The translations under genes and the position numbers were made by a program. From contig URRT01000001.1 of NCBI GenBank assembly GCA_900550355.1, forward strand, positions 1 through 63,749: DNA of 63,749 nucleotides, given 5' to 3'. Source of the DNA: an uncultured Collinsella sp. (GTDB taxonomy: Bacteria > Actinomycetota > Coriobacteriia > Coriobacteriales > Coriobacteriaceae). The notes beneath the pieces are model-generated. The model saw only the letters and a program-made list of their open reading frames with translations, searched no databases and had not been told where the DNA came from. Positions 23,994 to 31,834 of this stretch are shown here, piece by piece (position 1 is the first letter of the stretch; every line of letters begins with the position of its first letter).

Positions 23994-25673
23994 ATGGCAG
24001 AGTTTATCTACCAGATGTATCAGGCTCGCAAGGCCCATGGCGACAAGGTAATCCTTGACGACGTGACCCTGAGCTTCTACCCCGGTGCCAAGATCGGCGT
24101 CGTGGGTCCCAACGGCATGGGCAAGTCGACCCTGCTCAAGATCATGGCCGGCATCGAGGAGGTCTCCAACGGCGATGCCAAGCTCACCCCCGGCTACACC
24201 GTGGGCATCCTGCAGCAGGAGCCGCCGCTCGACGATGACAAGACCGTTATCGAGAACGTGCGCATGGCGTTTGGCGATATGATCGCCAAGGTCGATCGCT
24301 TCAATAAGATCGGCGAGGAGATGTGCGACCCGGATTGCGACATGGACGCCCTCATGGCCGAGATGGGAAAGCTCCAGGACGAGATCGACGCCGCCGACGG
24401 CTGGGATATCGATTCCAAGCTCGGCCAGGCCATGGACGCCCTGCAGCTGCCCGATTCCGACATGCCGGTCAACGTACTTTCCGGCGGCGAGCGCCGTCGC
24501 GTGGCCCTGTGCAAGCTGCTGCTCGAAGCTCCCGACCTGCTGCTGCTCGACGAGCCCACGAACCACCTGGACGCCGAGTCGATCCTATGGCTCGAGCACT
24601 TCCTGCACAACTACCAGGGCGCGGTGCTTGCCGTCACGCACGATCGCTACTTCCTGGATAACGTTGCCGAGTGGATCTGCGAGGTCGACCGCGGTCACCT
24701 TTATCCCTACAAGGGCAACTACTCCACGTATCTGGAGACCAAGGCCGCCCGTATCGAGGCGCAGGGCAACCGCGACGCCAAGCTCGCCAAGCGCATGGAG
24801 GCCGAGCTCGAGTGGGTACGCAGCTCGCCCAAGGCTCGCCAGGCAAAGAACAAGGCCCGTCTGGCTCGCTACGAGGAGATGGAGGCCGAGGCCCGCGCAA
24901 GCCAGAAGCTCGACTGGACCGATATCCGCATTCCCGTTGGACCGCGTTTGGGTAACAAGGTGCTCGAGGCCCATCACCTGCACAAGGAATTCGACGGTCG
25001 CGTGCTCATCGACGACCTATCGTTCACCCTGCCGCGCAACGGCATTGTGGGCGTCATCGGCCCCAACGGTGTGGGCAAGACCACACTCTTCAAGACCATC
25101 GTGGGTCTGGAACCGCTGACTTCGGGCGAGCTCGAGGTGGGCGAGACCGTCAAGATCTCCTATGTCGACCAGAACCGTTCTGGCATCGACCCCGATAAGA
25201 ACCTGTGGGAGGTCGTCTCGGATGGCCTGGACCACATGATGGTCGGCGAGACCGAGGTTCCGAGCCGCGCTTATGTGGCGAGCTTTGGCTTTAAGGGCCA
25301 GGACCAGCAGAAGCGCGCTGGCGTACTCTCCGGTGGCGAGCGCAACCGTCTGAACCTGGCGCTCACGCTCAAGCAGGGCGGCAACCTGCTGCTCCTCGAT
25401 GAGCCCACGAACGACCTCGACGTCGAGACGCTGTCCTCGCTCGAGGCGGCGCTGCTCGAGTTCCCGGGCTGCTCGGTGGTCATTAGCCACGACCGTATGT
25501 TCTTGGACCGCGTCGCCACGCACATTCTGGCGTGGGAGGGTACCGACGAGAATCCGGGTAACTGGTATTGGTTCGAGGGCAACTTTGAGGCCTATCAGGC
25601 CAACCGCATCGAGCGCCTGGGCGAGGACGCAGCCCAGCCGCATCGTATTCACCGTAAGCTGACGCGCGACTAG
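23994..25673 (+). CDS. ettA: ABC-F translational throttle protein EttA
   Basis: A 559-residue cytoplasmic protein with two ABC domains and no membrane segment. Domain 1 has Walker A GPNGMGKST and signature LSGGERRR; the interdomain linker with WVRSSPKARQAKNKARL and the arm region matches EttA; domain 2 has GPNGVGKTT, LSGGERNRL and LLLLDEPTNDLDV. EttA binds the ribosomal E site and couples initiation to ATP/ADP ratio. It is close to the E. coli length (555). AAAGGATAAAACAGGCAA precedes the ATG, a rather distant ribosome binding site. It is monocistronic. Confidence 0.93.
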   Translation: MAEFIYQMYQARKAHGDKVILDDVTLSFYPGAKIGVVGPNGMGKSTLLKIMAGIEEVSNGDAKLTPGYTVGILQQEPPLDDDKTVIENVRMAFGDMIAKVDRFNKIGEEMCDPDCDMDALMAEMGKLQDEIDAADGWDIDSKLGQAMDALQLPDSDMPVNVLSGGERRRVALCKLLLEAPDLLLLDEPTNHLDAESILWLEHFLHNYQGAVLAVTHDRYFLDNVAEWICEVDRGHLYPYKGNYSTYLETKAARIEAQGNRDAKLAKRMEAELEWVRSSPKARQAKNKARLARYEEMEAEARASQKLDWTDIRIPVGPRLGNKVLEAHHLHKEFDGRVLIDDLSFTLPRNGIVGVIGPNGVGKTTLFKTIVGLEPLTSGELEVGETVKISYVDQNRSGIDPDKNLWEVVSDGLDHMMVGETEVPSRAYVASFGFKGQDQQKRAGVLSGGERNRLNLALTLKQGGNLLLLDEPTNDLDVETLSSLEAALLEFPGCSVVISHDRMFLDRVATHILAWEGTDENPGNWYWFEGNFEAYQANRIERLGEDAAQPHRIHRKLTRD

Positions 25674-25683
25674 TAGCAAGTAG

Positions 25684-25713
25684 AAAGGCCGCCACCAAGG
25701 GCGGCCTTTCTTG
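25684..25713 (+). terminator. Rho-independent terminator of ettA
   Basis: AAAGGCCGCC (25684-25693) pairs perfectly with 25700-25709 and is followed by CTTG with T-rich context. Beyond it, 25714-25953 shows no gene, an abrupt shift to AT-rich sequence, and the palindrome GTAACGTTAC near 25888. Confidence 0.8.
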
Positions 25714-25953
25714 TAGCAATTGCACTGCAGCTATGCCCTAGCTGCTGGTTTGATTCATAATCAAAGTCATCTCTTTGGGATTAAAGCCCGTTTTTGCTAT
25801 GAGTGATTTTCTAATTCCGTTTAAAACGTAAAGCCGCATTGGGTTGCAAGGACATAAGCAAATCGAATTGAAATATAACCAGTGCTGTAACGTTACAAAA
25901 AAGATTATAGAATAGGAGTACCTTATTAGTCGCTTCTCTAGAAAGAAGAACAT

Positions 25954-27081
25954 ATGCTTTCGCGTCGTCGTTTTCTGCAACTTGTCGCGTCTTCAATTGT
26001 CGCCTTAGCCGCACGTCCGAAAGAGGTTTTTGCTTCGACGGGCAATATTGATGGTGAGCAGATACAATTTACTTCTGAAATTGCGCAAGAGCTTGCCGAT
26101 AAATATATAAAGGGACTCCTCGGCTATTCGTATACGCCTTCTGACCCTATTCCTTTTGTAGATGTTGATGGGTCCCCGCTTGGTTACATTGTTCCGGTTG
26201 TGACATCCAATAGAGCCGCGGGCTATTTGGTTTTAGATGCTTCAGATGATGAAATACTTACGGGATATCGTTTTGGAGACGGCTTAGTCAGCCCTATGGA
26301 TCGGGGAGGAGATCTTGGTGTCGAGTCTTATTCGTTCAATAACCCAGTCGTAATGATCAATCCATTCGAATTCGGCGTGCAATCTTTGGACGGTTCAATA
26401 ACAACAAATTGCGGAAGAACAATCCCGGCTGTTTCCATAGAAGGACGGCCTGTCGTTTTATCGAATAAACCTTCAAGCTGGAACGATGTTGTAATTTACG
26501 CAACTCAAATGCAGGATTACACAGTATCTGGATTTCGTTCCATTTCTCAGTTTATGTCATATGATGAAAGCGAGATTAAGAGGCTTACCGCCCACTATGC
26601 TTGTATGGTGACAGCTTTTTCGAACGTTGCGGAACTGTATGGCATTGCCAATTTATATAGCGACCCTTCGCAATATATGCAGATATGGAATTACACCAAT
26701 ACCCATGCTCTTTCCGATGAAGAACAGACTGTTCCCGGCGTTGTTTTGGGTGGAACGCCGATATCAACCTGTGCAACGGGGTTTACAAATTACTGCGCAA
26801 GCAGAGGAAGTACTCTTATCGCCCGCACTGTCTCCTCTCCGGCTATCGCGAGCATCCAAAATGAGATTAACTCTAATAGACCGAATGTTTTACATGCGAG
26901 TTTGTACAACGGATCAGCCCATTCTGTAACAGCGGAGGCTTACGCCACACTTACTGGTAAGAAAACTGGAGAGACAAGGCAGATGATTGGCATAGCGGAC
27001 GGCTGGAATTCATCTTTATCCTTCCTGAAGTATGATCAGAGCTATTATGCGTGGACTTATGGAACGACTTTTTCGAAGTAG
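25954..27081 (+). CDS. Tat-exported papain-fold cysteine peptidase (C10/C39-like)
   Basis: A 375-residue exported protein. The N-terminus LSRRRFLQLVASS is a twin-arginine signal. Residues 35-130 look like a streptopain-type inhibitory prodomain (AGYLVLDASDDEILTGYRFG). The catalytic domain shows Cys217 in YACMVTAFSNVAELYG, His323 in NGSAHSVTAEAYA and Asn352 in ADGWNSS, the order expected of the papain fold. Base composition is far more AT-rich than ettA upstream, pointing to horizontal gain. Its target is unknown. The ribosome binding site GAAAGAAGAACAT is modest. A lipoprotein gene overlaps its 3' end. Confidence 0.75.
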   Translation: MLSRRRFLQLVASSIVALAARPKEVFASTGNIDGEQIQFTSEIAQELADKYIKGLLGYSYTPSDPIPFVDVDGSPLGYIVPVVTSNRAAGYLVLDASDDEILTGYRFGDGLVSPMDRGGDLGVESYSFNNPVVMINPFEFGVQSLDGSITTNCGRTIPAVSIEGRPVVLSNKPSSWNDVVIYATQMQDYTVSGFRSISQFMSYDESEIKRLTAHYACMVTAFSNVAELYGIANLYSDPSQYMQIWNYTNTHALSDEEQTVPGVVLGGTPISTCATGFTNYCASRGSTLIARTVSSPAIASIQNEINSNRPNVLHASLYNGSAHSVTAEAYATLTGKKTGETRQMIGIADGWNSSLSFLKYDQSYYAWTYGTTFSK

Positions 27082-27451
27082 GGCGATTCGTCTAGCTCTG
27101 TCTTTGGTGCTGATGGCTTCATTGGTGGGCTGTTCAACAAAGGAAGAGATATCGCGCGGAGGTTCCGGAGAAGTGACTGCGACAGACTCAGGTTCATTAG
27201 AAATAGCTGGCGGGCATGCCGATGTGATGTTACAAGGAAAAGGCGTGCTTAGGTCGATTGATGCTGAAGACGCTGTCTGCTCAATAGAGGATTTGAAGAC
27301 AGGTGAAACTGCATCGTACCGAGTTTCAGATAATGCTGCGAATATGATTGAGTCGATACCGACTGGAGCGCAGGTTTCTTTTAGATACTTTGCTCCGCAA
27401 CTTGAGGATGAGCTTGCTTCTCTGGTGTCTATATGCACCGATGACAACTAA
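27047..27451 (+). CDS. small lipoprotein overlapping the peptidase gene
   Basis: A lipoprotein of about 134 residues: arginine-rich n-region, hydrophobic LALSLVLMASLVGC with the lipidated Cys, then a Ser/Gly linker and a small beta-rich domain (HADVMLQGKGVLRSID, QVSFRYFAPQLEDE). Start codons at 27032, 27047 and 27059 are all possible and none has a good ribosome binding site, which suggests translational coupling to the overlapping peptidase gene. The likely partnership is with the exported peptidase, as cofactor, inhibitor or membrane anchor; that is inference from overlap only. Confidence 0.65.
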   Translation: MRGLMERLFRSRAIRLALSLVLMASLVGCSTKEEISRGGSGEVTATDSGSLEIAGGHADVMLQGKGVLRSIDAEDAVCSIEDLKTGETASYRVSDNAANMIESIPTGAQVSFRYFAPQLEDELASLVSICTDDN

Positions 27452-27465
27452 AAGGCCTGAATTCA

Positions 27466-27508
27466 AACGGCCTCGGATGGTCAATTGGCTATCCGAGGCC
27501 GTTTTTTA
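27466..27508. terminator. bidirectional terminator
   Basis: AACGGCCTCGGAT (27466-27478) pairs perfectly with 27491-27503 and has TTTTTT on the plus side; it also overlaps the stop of the minus-strand gene. Confidence 0.85.
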
Positions 27509-28804
27509 CTCGACCGGGGCTTCGACCTTGTCGATGGTCCAGGCGGCTCCGAGGCCGCCGGTGGTGTTGCGGCGGATGCGCACTGTAACCTCGCGGCGCT
27601 CGCCGGCCTGCGTGTAGCACAGGAGGAAGTTTGCGCGGTTTCGCGCGGCCTCGATGGTACCGCGCTCGCGGGCGATCCAGTAGTACTCGCCGACAATGCC
27701 GAGCGTGTCGGCGCCGTAGGGGAGATAGGTCGACAACTGGTGCAGAAGCGGGCCGGGGCAGAAGACCTCGGTTGCGAAATCGACGGGGAAGTCCTCAGGG
27801 ATGGCGGGCGCTGCGGGTGCGGGGGTTGGGGCCGCTGCGGGTACCGAAGCCGGTGCCGGTGCGGGAACTTGGTCGCAAGCAGAGGCGGGCACGGATTCGA
27901 TGACGGGTGCGGGCTCAGGCACCGGTTCCGGCTTAACTGCGGAATCTGCGGGCTTCACGGTGACGGGCGCGTCTACAGCTGCAGTTTCAAACTCAACCTG
28001 CATCGCGCTCTCATTCTCGACGCTCGACTTTGCTTCGATGGGCGTGGATGCCATAGTGGTGATGCCGGCGTTGGCGTTCTCGGGGTCATAGACGACCGTG
28101 AGCGAGATGGCGGGCTCCGGCGTCTCGGGCTCCGGCGTCGACTCGGTAGCGCCTTGATCGTCGGACTGATCGTCCTCAGCCTCGTCGCCAAAGACATCGC
28201 TGTTTTGGAACGCAGGCGTCTCAGGTTGGTTAGCGACTTCTTCGGTTGTCGACTTGGGAGTCTCGTTGAGCTCCGCAGTGGCTTCCTGCTCGGATATGAC
28301 TTTGGGATCGGTCGTGGCGGCGATTTCGGTTTCGGCTTCTGCCGTTACCTCAATAGCGACTTCGATCTCTGCCTCGGGCTCGGGCTCCGGCATAGCTTCA
28401 GCCACGGGCTCGGGCTCGGGACGCTTAACGTGCTTGGGGCGCACGGCCTTGAGGTCCTTCTCGCCGCGCTTCTTCTTTTTGTAGGACTGCTTGGCACCCT
28501 TGGCAGCCTTGGGCTTGTCCTCGCCCTTGGCAAGGGCGGCATCCCAGGCCTCGTTGGCGATGACCGTGGCATACAGGCGACCGCCCTTAAAGACGGTCAG
28601 CTTAATGCAGTCGTCGAGCTCCTCGAGCAGCTCGCGCGTGGTCTCGAAGCCCAGGTCATAAGCGGCCATGTCACCAGCGGCGAGTGCCTCCTCGACCTGC
28701 GTCATAAACGTTTGCTTGCCGCATCCGATTGCATCGCGCAGCAGGCGATACAGATAGATGTGGTTGCCCAGCGAAAGCGTGGGCCTAACTATTGTCTTGC
28801 TCAT
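27506..28804 (-). CDS. hypothetical protein with long Pro/Glu/Ala-rich linker
   Basis: A 432-residue protein. Residues 1-95 form a conserved-looking helical domain (MSKTIVRPTLSLGNHIYLYRLL, then QVEEALAAGDMAAYDLGFETTRELLEELDD); a basic patch (KQSYKKKKRGEKDLK) follows; about 200 residues are low complexity, acidic and Pro/Ala-rich (EPEPEAEIEV, PAPAPASVP); the last 100 are a compact domain (LHQLSTYLPYGADTLGIVGEYYWIARERG; TTGGLGAAWTIDKV). No membrane segment. ATG 28804 follows AGAGGAGATTTGCC. I know no family for it. The two folded ends joined by a disordered tether suggest a scaffold. Confidence 0.65.
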   Translation of the reverse strand: MSKTIVRPTLSLGNHIYLYRLLRDAIGCGKQTFMTQVEEALAAGDMAAYDLGFETTRELLEELDDCIKLTVFKGGRLYATVIANEAWDAALAKGEDKPKAAKGAKQSYKKKKRGEKDLKAVRPKHVKRPEPEPVAEAMPEPEPEAEIEVAIEVTAEAETEIAATTDPKVISEQEATAELNETPKSTTEEVANQPETPAFQNSDVFGDEAEDDQSDDQGATESTPEPETPEPAISLTVVYDPENANAGITTMASTPIEAKSSVENESAMQVEFETAAVDAPVTVKPADSAVKPEPVPEPAPVIESVPASACDQVPAPAPASVPAAAPTPAPAAPAIPEDFPVDFATEVFCPGPLLHQLSTYLPYGADTLGIVGEYYWIARERGTIEAARNRANFLLCYTQAGERREVTVRIRRNTTGGLGAAWTIDKVEAPVE

Positions 28805-28875
28805 GGCAAATCTCCTCTTTACACACCAAAGCATCTTACCATCGCGCGGGGCTTGCTACCTCGGCGCCCAAGGCA

Positions 28876-28908
28876 AACGGGCGCGACCGTTGCCGGTTCG
28901 CGCCCGTT
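28876..28908 (-). terminator. stem-loop after the Ser/Thr-rich envelope gene
   Basis: AACGGGCGCGA and TCGCGCCCGTT pair perfectly (11 bp, 11-base loop) 30 bases after the stop of the minus-strand gene. The T-tract is short (TTT), so termination strength is uncertain. Confidence 0.55.
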
Positions 28909-28938
28909 GTACAGGTTGCCTATCTGGGGATGCAGCGC

Positions 28939-29889
28939 CTAGTTGCCCGATGTCGTGCCTTGGCTTGAACTGTCAGATGTCGTGCCCGATGTGGTGCCAC
29001 TCGAATTGCTGTTGTTGCTGTCTGCTGTGCCCGTTCCCGACGTGGTGTCGCTCGTCTGGCTGCCCGTGTTCGGCTGCGAACCGTCAGCCGTTTGGCTTGA
29101 GTCGGTCGTGCCGGACGGCGTGCCACTGTTGGCCGTAGAGGAATCGGTGCCCTGCGATTGGTTTTGGGTGTTCGAGGACGAATCGGTAGAGGTAGAACTG
29201 TCTTGCGTGCCGTCCGCTTGTGCCTGCTGATCTTGCGACTGGGTGTTGTCATTTGCATCGCTCTCGGTCGTGCGCGACGAAAGGATTGGCTCGGGGCGCT
29301 CGCCCAGACCCTCGCCGGCGGTGGTGATAAGGATGGCGCCGGCGCAGGCGATGACCGCGACGATGGCGATGGCGATCGAGAAGACGATGACCTTCTTTTG
29401 CGTCTGGCTGCGCTCTGCCGCCGCCTTGGCGCGCAGGCTGTCGGGAGCGACGCGCGCCGTGGTCGCACGCCCCGCAACCTGGCGCATCTCCTGCGTAGTC
29501 GCGGCGCCGCCCAGGTGCTCCTCGGCATTAAACTCAACGGGCTCATAGGCGCCGGCGGGGTAGTCGACGGCGGCGTGCGTACCTTTGAGGGCTTCGGCGC
29601 TGGCAGAGATAAAGTGACGGTAGACCTGCGATGACACAACGGTGATGACCGAGCTCACGGCGGCACCAATTACTGAACCAGCGATACCGATCTTGGAGGC
29701 AAGCGCGACGCTCGTGGCGGCAGCCGCGGCGCCGGCGATGATCTGGGGAATGGAAATGTCGTCGAACAGGCCCTTTTTGGGCGCGATGGCCATGGTCTGT
29801 CCGATGGAATGGTTCTCGTGCACGCCGTTGTTGAGCGATGCCGGCGTCATGACGCGCGTGCGCGGCGCGTCGGTGTACTTGGTTGTCAT
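28939..29889 (-). CDS. hypothetical membrane protein with Ser/Thr/Gly/Asn-rich extracytoplasmic tail
   Basis: A 316-residue protein. An Ala-rich hydrophobic stretch (IIAGAAAAATSVALASKIGIAGSVIGAAVSSV as two parts around residues 48-85) precedes a soluble segment; one clear transmembrane helix follows (VIVFSIAIAIVAVIACAGAILI, about 165-186); the last 115 residues are almost only Ser, Thr, Gly, Asn, Asp and Gln. The tail is presumably outside the cell and flexible, possibly glycosylated. ATG 29889 has GGGAGGACCCCGT upstream. No enzymatic motif is visible. Confidence 0.65.
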   Translation of the reverse strand: MTTKYTDAPRTRVMTPASLNNGVHENHSIGQTMAIAPKKGLFDDISIPQIIAGAAAAATSVALASKIGIAGSVIGAAVSSVITVVSSQVYRHFISASAEALKGTHAAVDYPAGAYEPVEFNAEEHLGGAATTQEMRQVAGRATTARVAPDSLRAKAAAERSQTQKKVIVFSIAIAIVAVIACAGAILITTAGEGLGERPEPILSSRTTESDANDNTQSQDQQAQADGTQDSSTSTDSSSNTQNQSQGTDSSTANSGTPSGTTDSSQTADGSQPNTGSQTSDTTSGTGTADSNNSNSSGTTSGTTSDSSSQGTTSGN

Positions 29890-30064
29890 ACGGGGTCCTC
29901 CCGGTGTAAATCTGCTTCGTTTCATGTAGTCATCAGGGTACCCACCAGATGCGAATCGTACGTGACATTTAACAGATACCATCAACTCATCAAGGGGGGC
30001 TTGCTGTCTTTGGTGCAATAGCTTGATGCTAAACTGGATTTACGATTGTGAGGTGGTTTACGTG

Positions 30065-30304
30065 ATGTACCCGTATATGACATTCGAAGACGGTACCGAG
30101 GTCGTTCATTCTGACCTGATAACAGATGGGGATATCGAAAAGGTTATCGTGCATTTTGAACGGCCGACGGCAGAGGGCTTCGACTCCGCTCGTTGTGAGT
30201 TGCCTTCCTGTTCGTGGACTGACTGGGAAGGGCATTTTACTCAGAGTGAAAAACGAGCTTTCGAAGAGTGTTTGAGCAAATCATTTAGATTAGTTCGAGT
30301 TTAG
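30065..30304 (+). CDS. small conserved-looking protein, 79 aa, unknown function
   Basis: A 79-residue soluble protein beginning MYPYMTFEDGTEVVHSDLI and containing VIVHFERPTAEGFDSARCELP, then SCSWTDWEGHFTQSEKRAFEE. I have the impression of a small family of Firmicutes/Actinobacteria in toxin-antitoxin or accessory regions but cannot name it. ATG 30065 has GAGGTGG nine bases upstream. It sits 80 bases before the peptide-modification operon in the same direction and shares its AT-rich composition, so it may be linked to it, for example as a regulator or immunity protein. Confidence 0.6.
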   Translation: MYPYMTFEDGTEVVHSDLITDGDIEKVIVHFERPTAEGFDSARCELPSCSWTDWEGHFTQSEKRAFEECLSKSFRLVRV

Positions 30305-30383
30305 TTCGAATATAGAAGCCGAATGCGATGACCTAAAGCGTATGCATTTTTAGTATTAGATGCGTATGAAATGGAGGATGTGA

Positions 30384-30665
30384 ATGGATGAGCTAATAGA
30401 CTTTAAAAAACGATTTCTCAAGAATGGCGAGCTGGTTTCAATTCCAAAAAAGGAAAGCTATAAAAGAATCATGCTGCTATGGGCCGTCTCTTTCTTTGAA
30501 TTAAATACAAGTTATACGGAGCTTCAGGTTAATCGTGTGCTGTCACAGCTCTATCCTGATTATGCCGTATTGAGGCGGTACTTGGTTGATTATGGATTCC
30601 TATTAAGAGATGAGCGAGGCCTGAAATACGAGGTTAATCGTGATGTTCACGGTATTGAGAGCTAG
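30384..30665 (+). CDS. DUF2087 domain protein
   Basis: A 93-residue protein consisting of one DUF2087 domain: the core KRIMLLWAVSFFELNTSYTELQVNRVLSQLYPDYAVLRRYLVDYGFL (blocks YTELQVNRVL and LRRYLVDYGFLLRDERG) is diagnostic. In other bacteria this winged-helix-like domain is fused to ArsR/MerR regulators, suggesting DNA or peptide binding. Here it stands alone as the first gene of the radical SAM operon; the MFS gene starts inside its 3' end. GGAGG lies six bases before the ATG. A regulator or a leader-peptide-recognition role are both possible. Confidence 0.8.
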   Translation: MDELIDFKKRFLKNGELVSIPKKESYKRIMLLWAVSFFELNTSYTELQVNRVLSQLYPDYAVLRRYLVDYGFLLRDERGLKYEVNRDVHGIES

Positions 30666-31827
30666 CCGTCCGGTTCGGGTCCTATATATTGCTAGAGGGA
30701 TAAGCGAAATAGGCAATTGGTGTGCGAATATTGCTTTGCCAATGCTGATTTACGAGGTAACTCACGATGTTTCTGCAACTGCTTTGATGGTCTGCTGCAG
30801 ATTTGCCCCCTCTCTGTTTTCAGTTGCGCTCGCGCAGCTGCCTCAGAAGATGGGTATCGGAACACTGCAGGCCATGAGATTGGCAGACTTAATTCGCGCG
30901 GGATTATTCGTTTGCTATATTTTTGTTGATAGTAAATGGAGTATGTTTGCTATTACGTGCGCGGTATCGCTTTGCCGAACGGTTGAAATGCCCTGCTTTT
31001 ACTCGTTGTTAAGAGCCAATACGAATAGTATCAATCGCGACGTAATTAATAATTCGTTTGGGTTTCTGCAGAATTTGATGATGGTTCTGGGGCCAGTTGT
31101 CGGCGGTTTTGTTGTCGCTCAATTTGGGGCGGAGGCTGTTCTTGCATTAGACGCGCTTTCTTTTGCCGCGTCGTTCTGGTTGCTGCGAGATGTTCCGTCG
31201 GTTATCGAGGTTAATGATAAAGAGGGGATAAGCAAAAATGAAAAAAACAGGACTGCATTTAGTGATCTTAGCGCGAAGCACTTGGCAATTGGTTTCCTAT
31301 TAATCGATATTTCTAGTGGCGTGGCATTCGGCTCTCTGAATTCTCTTTTGCCAGCTATTGCGCAATTGCAATTTGACTCGTCATCGATACAATACGGATT
31401 CCTTCAGAGTAGTCTTACAATCGGACTGTTGTTCGGAAATACAATATATGGTCGTTTAATTAGTGGTTCCGATTGCATTAAATCATATTGTTTTGTGACG
31501 TATCTTGCGCTCGGTGCGTATCTGGCGTTTGGCTATCGCTATGCGTCTGGAATATCGTTTATTTTCCTTTTTATCGTCGGTGCCGGAAACGCCATTCAAG
31601 ATGTGCTTCTCATAACATCGCTGCAGGATTTGGCGAGAGACGAATCTGAATCGATAAGCCTGTTTTCAATTAGGGAGTCTTTGCAATCGGTTGCTGTTGT
31701 TATTTCAACACTCCTTGTTTCGCTGTTCACGAGCATCGCGATGTTCTCAATTCTCGTTACAGGACTTGGTGTATTTTCAATTATGATGGTAGTTGTGTTT
31801 CAATTGAATTATTTGCGAAAGATGTGA
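30643..31827 (+). CDS. MFS transporter, likely exporter of the modified peptide
   Basis: A 394-residue polytopic membrane protein of about 12 helices in the MFS_3/EntS-like group: the N-terminus RPVRVLYIARGISEIGNWCANIALPMLIYEVT (key part GISEIGNW) and helix 4-5 region SFGFLQNLMMVLGPVVGG match multidrug/siderophore exporters. The ATG (or GTG three bases earlier) lies inside the end of the DUF2087 gene, behind GAGGTTAATC. Seven bases separate its stop from the radical SAM start, so the genes are coupled. Its place in the operon suggests export of the peptide product or self-protection. Confidence 0.85.
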   Translation: MFTVLRASRPVRVLYIARGISEIGNWCANIALPMLIYEVTHDVSATALMVCCRFAPSLFSVALAQLPQKMGIGTLQAMRLADLIRAGLFVCYIFVDSKWSMFAITCAVSLCRTVEMPCFYSLLRANTNSINRDVINNSFGFLQNLMMVLGPVVGGFVVAQFGAEAVLALDALSFAASFWLLRDVPSVIEVNDKEGISKNEKNRTAFSDLSAKHLAIGFLLIDISSGVAFGSLNSLLPAIAQLQFDSSSIQYGFLQSSLTIGLLFGNTIYGRLISGSDCIKSYCFVTYLALGAYLAFGYRYASGISFIFLFIVGAGNAIQDVLLITSLQDLARDESESISLFSIRESLQSVAVVISTLLVSLFTSIAMFSILVTGLGVFSIMMVVVFQLNYLRKM

Positions 31828-31834
31828 CGTTGAT

